Assembly (NCBI GenBank): GCA_022376465.1
Contig: JACDTU010000003.1
Location: 124,001-188,000, forward strand
Length of the DNA: 64,000 nucleotides
Direction of reading: 5' to 3'
From: Cubamyces lactineus
Taxonomy: Eukaryota; Basidiomycota; Agaricomycetes; Polyporales; Polyporaceae
The number at the start of each line of letters is the position of its first letter. Position 1 is the stretch's first letter. The translations under genes and the position numbers were made by a program. The notes beneath the pieces were generated by a model. That model ran no database searches and was not told where the DNA came from. It saw only the letters and a program-made list of their open reading frames with translations. Of the stretch, positions 55,801-64,000 are shown piece after piece.

Positions 55801-58247
55801 CGAGTGCGGGCCCATCCGCCATGGTCGTTGGGAAGAAGAGTGGGAAACGCACCCTCGCGGAGGTTATGCAGGAAGAAATGACTGCGAAACGTAAGAAACA
55901 CGACGGGGACGGGGCGGCGGCCGCCACGGCCGTCCAGGACGCCGCAGGGAGGGCTGATGCTGCGCCTACTCTCTCAGGAGCCGTGCCGATGCGCACGCCG
56001 GCCACGTCCAAGTTCTTTCATCCTGGACAGCGATCGGTTTCGGACCCTCGAGGCGCGAGGGGGTGGACGCGTGCTCATGGGGCCGCAGCGACGCCTCCAG
56101 GCTCGCATCCTCTGGCAGGATCGACATCAGGTTCTGCATCGGCTTCGATGGCATCTCCAGGGGCGGGTCCGTCTGGTCTGTCACAGCGTGAGAGGGCATC
56201 CGAACATGCGCACATGCACAGGGCGGCGGCGCTGGCGCACGGGAAGGAGAATATCCCGTGCGACGACGGGGACGACGATGCGGACGTTCTCATGCACGAG
56301 CCGGACGCTGTTGAACAGGAGGATGGCTATCTCTCTCCCTCTCCTTCCCTCGCCCAATGGGACTCGCCCGATATCTCGTCGCCTGTCCGGCCAGGGCCGT
56401 CAGCCGGCCGGCGAAAGCCCGCGAGCTGGGACGAAGATGATCATAATGCCGACGACGACGACGATTTCTTCGACGCGGACGTGCTCTCAAGCCCGCCCTT
56501 GCACCGCCACCTCCGCCAGAGCGCTTCGACGTCGGGTTCGGTGACAGTCGAGCGCACCGTCACGCGTGCGCTGCCGCTTGTGCCATTACGTGCGCCGCGC
56601 TTCGGTAGCGGAGGCAGTACCCATACAAGCCGGCGCACCACGACGTCTTCGCGCACGACGTCGACCGATTCGTTCGATTCTCGCCACGGCCACGGCCCTA
56701 ATGGACGGCAGGAGCGGGAAGGACGGGAAGACGCGGACCGGAACGGGCCCGACCTCCGGGATACGTTCGATGACTGGGAAGAAGTCACGAGCGGAGGAGA
56801 AGACGAGGAGTGGTTTGCGGCGCGTGAAGGCAGCTTCCACTCGACTGCGTCGTCCACCCCTGGACCTGTGACACCGAGTGAACCTGAGGATGCGGGCGCG
56901 GACGAGGATGGAGACGTAAAGATGATGCGGGCGCCCTCGCGGTGCGCCGCGGACGAGGGTAGTTCGGAAGAACTTGAAGAGGAGTTTGCGGAAGGGATGC
57001 ACTGGGATAGAGATCCTGGAGATCTTGACGATGCTATCGATCTCAGCGACAGCGACAATGACCAACGGGCGGAAGCCGCTGCACGTAATGCGAGCACGAA
57101 GGTCGCACACGGCTGGTGGGCAAAGTGGGCGCGCAGCGGTACATCGGCGGACGGCTTGCATTCGAACGCGGTCGGCGGTGCGAGTGCGAGCGGCGGCAGC
57201 AGCGATCGGGTACGTGTTTCCGTGGCGTTCATTACCGACGATTCTCCCCTCCTTGCCAATTCTCCTCACCCCTTCTCCTCATCGTAGTTCGGTGACAATC
57301 AGTTCACTGAATCTCTTGTCTCTTGTCTCCTTTGGCGATACATCGTTACGTTTTACGGTTTACGGTTTACGATTTTTCGGTTTCGCTCCCATTAGAACAC
57401 TTTCTGACGATTCCCCATTTGGGGATTTTCATGGTTTTGCAGGTCCACGAACATGCCCAACTCCGGCGCAGGGAGACTACGATCACGCCAGATGGCCGAC
57501 AACGGCCCCTCGGCCGGACGATAGCACCGCCAGGATGGGGGCCACGCTCCGCACCCCCTCTCGCCAAGCGCACAGGCTCGTTGACGCACGAGGGCGAGGA
57601 TCTGCGGGCCACAGGACGGACGCGGCTGACGTTCACGGCGTCTACAGACGTCGTCGTCACGGGTGCGACACCAAGCAAAGTAGGCCGTAGCTCTAGCCTG
57701 AAGCTGAAGGCGCAGGCGCAGGCGCATGCTCAGTCTAGGTCTCTGTCGACGTCGAGCACGATCACGACGTCGACAGTAGAGCGGGCGAGGCCAGGACGTC
57801 ATCAATCGAGTGTGACCGCGGTGCGCCGACGGAGCGAGAGTCGAGAGGAGGCGGACTTGGAGGCGGAGTCGACGGCAGCTGCAGCTGCGGCGGCAGGAAC
57901 GACGGTATCCTCAAGGAACAGGAGCAGCGGCGTCCTAGAGCAGTACAGGTACGTCACGCTCTCTCGCTCTTGTCACCACTCCCGAATCTGTCGCCGTCTT
58001 CGTCCATTCTGTCTCTCTTCTTGGCCGTGATCATCCGCCAAGGGTGTGTGGCCCGCGGAAGCGGCGTGGCGTGGCGGTCGTGGTCGTGGCCATCCATGGT
58101 CGTGGACATGGTGGTTCTGATGAGCTCATCATTCCAAACCTCGTTCGCACTCTCATTCATATTGCGCGCGAACAGGTGGACGCCTGCATGTCGATGATGT
58201 GTATTGCGATTGCGGGATCGGGCGCGCAGCCTCAGGCGCCGAGGTAG
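52834..58247 (+). CDS. EXO1: Exonuclease 1 (EXO1)
   Basis: A 5'-3' exonuclease/flap nuclease of the XPG/FEN1 family for mismatch repair and end resection in the nucleus. Exon 1 encodes MGISGLLPLLKDIQTHKHLS and VDGYVWLHRG. A 1311-nt intron (52996-54306) then joins THK to YVDYAMHRVRLLRHHGIQPY. The metal-binding acids are all present: VFDGGPLPAK, APYEADAQL, TEDSDLLVF and GCDYLPSIPGIG. The H3TH/helical clamp and the two-metal pocket are intact. The long, disordered C-terminal half is Ser/Asp-rich and carries a TSKFF (MLH1-box-like) at 56004-56018. The last exons (57445 on, VHEHAQLRRRETT) are less sure: the final piece 58043-58247 (acceptor AAG) fits in frame but the end could instead be just after 57957. 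Confidence 0.88.
52996..54306 (+). other. Unusually long first intron of EXO1
   Basis: Donor GTGAGT and acceptor GCTAG with a CTGAC branch-like element about 20 nt upstream. The flanking residues (GKPTHK, YVDYAM) join without gap. The intron holds no open gene but a 13/14-bp inverted repeat (53523-53536 with 53603-53616) and a perfect 7-bp hairpin AACGTCG/CGACGTT (53488-53494, 53504-53510). Confidence 0.75.
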
Positions 58248-58803
58248 GGAAGCCAAAGGAGGAGGTAGGGAAGCGCGGGGGGAGCAGGCGATGTAACAAC
58301 AGTAGGGGGGCCATCCAGGGGCAGGGGCGAAGCAAGAAGACGTGACATGCGCGCGACGTACGGCGTACGGTGGTCTTCCTCCCGCTCCTACGCACTCTCC
58401 CTTGGGCCTCCTCTATCCCTCAGGCGGCTGCGGTTGTGGTCGCCAATCGAACATATCGGCGTGTCAGCTGCGGATGGATAGACGACGGAGGGGAGTCGAT
58501 GGACGGACGGAAGGATGGGTTTTGACAGGCGGACGGACATACGGACGGTCGGACAGATTGGACGAGATTGGAAGTGACGGCGGCGGCGGCGGCGGGTGCG
58601 CAGGGGCGGGACGTCGACCCTGGGGCCCGAGGCCCGAGGTACGAACGAGCAACCAGTGGCGATTGCGATCGCGATTTGCGGTTTGGCCGAATATGGCTCC
58701 TCGCATCGCGCCGACTGTGCAACCTCTCTCTTTGTGCAGGCGCCTCACCTCACCTCCCGTCTACTTTCACTGTTAGTGCGTATTGCACGACACACTCGCA
58801 CCT

Positions 58804-58831
58804 GCACGCACGCACGCACGCACGCACGCAC
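58804..58831. repeat. GCAC tetranucleotide microsatellite
   Basis: Seven perfect copies of GCAC in tandem, within the gene-free stretch upstream of the C2H2 gene. Confidence 0.85.
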
Positions 58832-59612
58832 TTTTCTCGCAGTTTTCTTTTCTCGCAATCTCTTGCATATCATCGCGCTATCGTATCTCTGATCTTAATT
58901 TGCCCACATTTCTGCGGGATTCTGTGCGATGGGTTCTGCGGTTTTTGCCCGCCGCCTTCCTCTCACCTTCTCCATACGCTTTGCTGCTTATCGCGGCTAC
59001 GGTAGGCCTTTGCCAAAGTCTCCATATGGCTGGGCCGAGGTGGCCTTCCGCGGGTGATTGGCGTACCAGTGGCTGATGATTATAGCCAGTGACCTCTGGT
59101 GACAGGCAGTGACCAGGCCGATCCTCGGTACTTTGTGTTCGGTATTCGGTGCTCGGTTTCGGTGCTCGGTGCTCGGTCGGAGGAAGATTTAGCACGTCAA
59201 GAATACGTGTACGATGTGGCGAGAAGGCAAGACGAGAACAGTCAAACACAAGAAAAAATCTCGAACAGGAACAAGAACAATCCAGGCCGGTGTCAGCAGC
59301 AGCAGCAGCAGACGCGCGTGCACCAAGCGGCGAGTCCTAATTGACACTGACCGCACCGAGCTTATTCGTCTTTTTGTTGTTGCAACTTGTCGTTGATATC
59401 GATTTTCTCATCCAGCTGTCGAGTGGCCTCGCGCCCCGAGCCTTGAGCCCCGAATAACCGTCCGACCTGTCCTGTCCTGCCCTGTCCGATGAAAATGGAA
59501 AGAAAACACTCACGTCGTCGGGTCGGGATCCAGTGGAGCCTGACAAGAGCTTGTCGAAGCAGCTTGAAGGCGAAGGCGAAGGCGATGCGGCGCACGTACA
59601 CTCGCTCGCTTC

Positions 59613-59628
59613 GCACGCACGCACGCAC
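59613..59628. repeat. Second GCAC microsatellite
   Basis: Four perfect GCAC copies, followed immediately by two ACTCGGACG units. The same tetranucleotide is repeated seven times about 800 nt upstream. Confidence 0.7.
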
Positions 59629-59900
59629 GACTCGGACGACTCGGACGACAGGGCGAATTGCGTTTCGTAGGTTGGACAAGACTCTCGGATCCTTCAAGCA
59701 AGCAGCAAACACGGTCAGCGCGGAGTCCAGGTCCAGCCGCGCAGGGTGCTATTGCCCGTGAGAGCCCTGGCCGACTAGCGACCGTTCGCATTCACGTTCA
59801 CGTTCGCGTTCGCAACGAGCGACAGCAGTGGCAGCTCGCTGCGCACGAACGGAACACTCACTGGCACTCCAGCAGGCTAGCAGCGGCCCAGCCGTGTGTC

Positions 59901-59924
59901 GCACTGGCACTGGCACTGGCACTG
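59901..59924. repeat. GCACTG hexamer repeat
   Basis: Four perfect copies of GCACTG, trailed by a further partial copy, in the gene-free region. Confidence 0.8.
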
Positions 59925-60311
59925 GGCACAGCGCGGAGCTACGGCCGGGAGGCCTCGACCATGCGCTGGTAGTGCATGAGCGACCCGGAAGCGAACAGCG
60001 ACAAGGTGTCACTCCTCGGCGGGACGTACGTACACGGTGCAGGACAGGACATCGCCCGCGCGCGGCCCGAGATTCGCGCACCTGCGGGGCGGGGCCACCG
60101 CGGGCACCGCGATCGCGTCTCGCGTCTCGTGCGTCTCGTGCGTCTCATGCGTCCGTGCGGGGAAGCCGGCGGCAGCGGGGGCGTCGAGGCGGGCCTATAC
60201 TGCTATACTGCTATTAATCGCCAAGCGGGATCGCGCGGGGCTGATGCGCCTGGCTGGGATGATCGCAATGCGGTGCAGCGGTCAGTATAGTGCTTGGTGG
60301 CGGGGCCTCAC

Positions 60312-60342
60312 ACTCGAACTCGGACTCGGACTCGGACTCGGA
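60312..60342. repeat. ACTCGG hexamer repeat
   Basis: Five near-perfect copies of ACTCGG; the first copy differs by one base (ACTCGA). Confidence 0.8.
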
Positions 60343-61996
60343 GCACCACCTGCCGACAATCTGTTCCGCGCGTTGAGAATCGATACTGTACGTTGTCCGG
60401 GGCTGGCAGCTGCAGATGGGAGCATGTGCCGCTGCACTTCCGTGTGGCGCGTACCTCTGCATTAGCGCGACTCGCCGTTAGCCGTTGGCTGTGAGGCGGT
60501 GCCCATGTTCGGCTCAGGAGCCACCTGAGGAACGAACGGGGCCCAAGTTGTTGACGGTTGTTGATGATGCGGCGGCTCGGGCGCGGGGGCGACGGAGGAT
60601 CGAAATCGAGTCGGATGCGGGGGATGGGGCCTGCGAGGGCCCAGAAGCGAAAGCTGTGCCAGCAAGCAACTGTCGGGCGCCGCGCGCGTGCAGAGTGGGT
60701 GTTTGTCGCCTTTCGACTCGCCGCCACCGTTGCTCGGACTGTCGCACGCTCGGGCGGAGGATGATGGGCTGGGCTGGGCCGTGCCAGCGTCGATGGGGAG
60801 AAGATGGGTATGCGATCTACTCGGACTGCGCTGACAGATTGGTGGTCGTTGTTGCAAACAGGACTCGGCGGGCTCCCGACGTTGCAGATGGCAATCGCAG
60901 CGCCTCTCGTGGCGACGGCGGGCCTGGAGCTTATCTGAGCTGCTGGTGCCATTGATTTGCCACTTCGCGCGCGCTCTCTCCCTGTCTCTCGGGGCCTCTG
61001 GCTCTGGGCACGCTCAGTGTGCAGCCGAAGAAGATGTGGATGGCGGCGGCGGCGGTGCACGGCCGGCGAGTGCGGACGGGCGGAGAGAAGAGAGGAGACG
61101 ACACGGATCTGGGACGGATTCATTCATGATGCGTGACAGAGGGGTGCTACATACTATCTGGAGAGACTGTCGGGAGGATGGAGGGGGCTGCGAGGGAGCA
61201 ATAGAGGCGCAGAAACCTCGCGGCTGGAGGGAGTGGCGATATGGCGAGAGCTGGTGTGGCTGGTGGCCTGATATGGCTTGCGGGGTGATTTTCTGTGGGG
61301 AGGGGCTCCCACGAGTATCGATGGGCCCATGAAGGTGGTAGATGGGCATGTTCTTCGCCCGGGAGGGACCGGCTGCTGGGCAGGCGCGTGTGGATATGGC
61401 ATGCATTTGGCAGGTAGGTCGGAATTCCCGCCATGGAGTATCGCAGGCAATTCCAGCGCAGCGCAGGGCAGCGCAAGGCACGCCCACGCCCCCGCGCTCG
61501 CAGTGCTCCCCTGCTCGTTCTTGCTTTGGCTGCAGCTGTCCGCTGTCTCGTGTCCCGTGTCTGATCTGCTAATAATCCCTCTTTCCTCCCGTTATTACCG
61601 CTATAGACGATAGCTGCCCCTCCTATCGACATGCAGATTCCGGCAACTGGCCACTATACCAAGCACTAGTCCCAGCCATGGCCTCTTCTTCCTCTTCCCC
61701 CAGTCCCAGTCACACTCACACTCACACCGTCCGCTAACGTCTCTCCTCCTCCTCCGCCTCCATCCTCCATATAACCCCCTCCGCCACCCGCCCCTCTCCC
61801 AGCCCATCCCTCCCGCGTCCTCCCTGCTGCCCTCCCTCCTCCTCACCCCTCCGCTCTCCTCCCTCTCACCTTCCCACTCTTCCTTCGCACACCCCGTGCA
61901 TCTCGGCCACCGTCTCCCCGACCTCAGCGCTTCCGCTTCCCCGCTGCCGATACCCTCCTCCCGGCCCTCTCTGATCTACAACGTCGCACCTCAGCC

Positions 61997-63975
61997 ATGT
62001 CCTCCACCCACTCGCACCTCGATCACCCTCACGACCCAAATACCCTCCATAGATTCCAGCACCAGCACCAGCACCAGCAGCACGCCCCCGCCGCGCCTTA
62101 CTACCTCCAGCACTCACAGCCCGCCCTAGAACCGCTCTCAACATCCCTCCCTCACCCCTCCTACTCCTCCAGACAGCAGCCCTGGATGCTCAACGTCCAG
62201 ACCACCTACGCGCACCACCAGCAGCCAAACGCCCTCGCCGAGGCCCGCAACGCGACGCACCCGGGCTTCTACTCGGGCAGCCCACCAGAGTCGCAGATGG
62301 TCGGATACCCAGAGTCTTCGCAGCGTACGCTCCTCCATGATGCTAGCTCGTACGCCAACCTCTACAACGTGCCGTACAACGGCGTCCCCTTCTCGTACCA
62401 GAGCGGGTACTCGACCTCTGGATCCAGTCCATCGGACGACCTCCAGGGTCCCCTCGATTCGCAGAGCGTTGTGCGCAGCAGTTACCGTGGCGTACAGGGC
62501 ATGTCAGAGCGGCGGTCGTCATACGCCCTCGCGAACCAGTATCTCGACGGCCGGACGGCAGGTGATTTGTACACTTCCTCGGGCGCGCCAGCCACCGCCG
62601 CCCGGCTCGCTTCCCACTCCGCCCCGTCGTCCCTCAGCCAGCTTGGCGGCTCGCCCGGTTCGTACTCCGCCGCGGCGTCGAATCCGTACGGACTGGGCTC
62701 GCCCGGCGCGTCGACGTACGCTGCAATCACGTCGGACGCCACCGCGATGATGGACGTGCACTCGCCCAGATCGACGGCGGGGGCGGGTGCGGCGTACCCG
62801 GGCCCCCTCCGCCGGGACTCGATGGACTCCATCTCAGATCCGATCAGCCCCTCCTCCGTCCCCGGCCTCGTCTTCGACGGCGACGACTACGACGACGACT
62901 CGGAGAGCAGCCTCCCCTCCGCCGCCTCCGAGACCGTCCAGCGCGGCGTCCCCTACCGCGGCTACGGCGCCCTCCACTCGCAGGCCGCCGACGCGGACAG
63001 AGATTTCGAGGCCGCCGTCTCCCGCGAGTGGGGCCGTGCGTCCATGGACGGCCAGTTCGTGTCGGGCGGGTCCCCCGTCTCCCTCGACGACGGCTCGAGG
63101 CAGCACGGGCGGAGCCCCGAGCCGTCCAGCGGCGGCGACACCGACCAGGCGTCCCCGGTCACCCCCGAGGGCCCGCAGGGAGAGCGTGGCACGCGCCCGC
63201 CGCAGAAGAAGAGCAAGATGCACCAGTGCACGGTCTGCTATAAATTATTCCCCCGTCCGAGCGGCCTCGCGACGCACATGAACTCCCATTCCGGCGCAAA
63301 ACGTGAGTAGCCCACCAGCGCTCCCTTCCTTCTTTCTCCCTTATCGTACCGCGGAAATTCGTGGACAGACGCTGACACGACCTAATGCCTCCAGCGTTCA
63401 AGTGCCCTATCCCGACGTGCACGAAGAGCTTCGCGGTGCGCTCGAATGCGAAGCGCCACCTCCGCACGCACGGTATCTTCCCCTCGGCCGAGCACGGGAG
63501 CGGCACGTCTCCCTCGCAGTTCACGGTCGGGTTCGACACCCCTCTCGTGTCCGAGGTGCACGAGGCGGGTAAGCTCCCTTCGAAACTGCGCTGGGTACCG
63601 CCGAGCCTCGCGACACGCTCGAACATCGAGTACCTCCGCGACGCCGCGGCAGGCGGCGGGGCGGCGTCAGACTCGGAAGACGAGTACTTCCAGCCGTCGT
63701 GCCCGCTCCTGCCGCTCCCGCTCCCGCCCGTCGCGCCGTCGAGCCCGACGTGGAACCCAGACGACCGCTACGAGGAGCGCAACTCGTTCGCGCAGGCCGA
63801 CGCCGCGCCGTACATCTCGAGCCAGGTAGGCCCCGCTCCGGGTATAGTCGTTGTGCAGGGTGCTCACTATGGCGCCGCCATCTTTTCCCCCACGCTCTTC
63901 CGGGCGAATCTTCCTCTGCTGCAGCAGTGGCGCGCGCTGCCTGGGCCTGCGATCGCCTCTCCGACCAGCTTCTGA
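61997..63975 (+). CDS. C2H2 zinc-finger transcription factor
   Basis: A probable nuclear DNA-binding regulator. The start MSSTHSHLDHPHDPN leads to a long, disordered region rich in Ser, Gln, His and Gly (residues about 1-410) with an acidic patch (DGDDYDDDSESS). Two adjacent fingers then follow across an intron (63303-63394): CTVCYKLFPRPSGLATHMNSH (C-x2-C, H-x3-H) and CPIPTCTKSFAVRSNAKRHLRTH (C-x4-C, H-x3-H), linked by SGAKPFK. The C-terminus holds SDSEDEYFQPSCPLLPLPLPP and, read through, ends at 63975 (ASPTSF). A possible donor at about 63825 (GTAGGC) could instead lead to exons outside the window, so the 3' end is provisional. Target genes unknown. Confidence 0.85.
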
Positions 63976-64000
63976 GATCTGGCGTATGGCGTGTCGGCGT

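Larger units (their letters stand above)
58248..61996. other. 3.7-kb repeat-rich region upstream of C2H2 gene
   Basis: No convincing gene on either strand; the many short frames are low-complexity. Simple repeats crowd the region (listed separately). The last 250 nt before 61997 are strongly pyrimidine-rich, as in fungal leaders/core promoters. Promoters, long leader exons or uORFs of the downstream C2H2 gene may be here. Confidence 0.5.

Overview
The window looks like a chromosomal segment of an agaricomycete (mushroom-forming basidiomycete, possibly a polypore-type wood decayer). The support is as follows: most genes are split by many short GT-AG introns (roughly 50-60 nt), intergenic spaces are short, coding DNA is GC-rich, and the protein families (CYP450s with basidiomycete-style heme signatures, a cytosolic GMC oxidoreductase, an Egh16-like secreted protein, a two-finger C2H2 regulator) fit. 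The order assignment is inference. No virus, intact transposon, rRNA or CRISPR array was seen.

Left part (1-16.1 kb): two paralogous cytochrome P450 genes (801-3375 and 13502-16065) flank a GMC oxidoreductase (3963-6163) and a short-chain dehydrogenase (9848-11013), all on the + strand. A housekeeping ribosome-quality-control gene of the CUE3/ASCC2 family lies between them on the - strand. The four redox genes form a plausible small oxidative cluster (hydroxylation, alcohol oxidation, ketone reduction) but no backbone synthase is visible.

Middle part (16.3-48.1 kb) is mostly housekeeping: an unknown secreted protein, an F-box-like hypothetical, RNA polymerase III subunit RPC31, the mRNA-export adaptor YRA1/ALY (divergent from RPC31), protein prenyltransferase alpha subunit, protein-L-isoaspartate methyltransferase, a six-hairpin-like hypothetical, a stand-alone adenylate-forming enzyme, a Par14-type parvulin, the SANT-domain corepressor SNT1, GPI transamidase subunit PIG-S, ubiquitin-conjugating enzyme UBC4/5, ABCE1/RLI1, an initiator tRNA-Met, a tRNA-Gly(GCC) and phosphopantothenoylcysteine synthetase.

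Right part (49.5-64 kb): an Egh16-like secreted protein with an unusual Ala/Lys/Gln-rich tail, a single-exon epoxide-hydrolase-like protein, exonuclease 1 (EXO1) with a 1.3-kb first intron and a triple ACGCG promoter element, and a C2H2 zinc-finger transcription factor preceded by about 3.7 kb of gene-free, tandem-repeat-rich DNA. Exon joins were inferred by eye from splice signals and family conservation; gene coordinates below span start codon to stop codon including introns.
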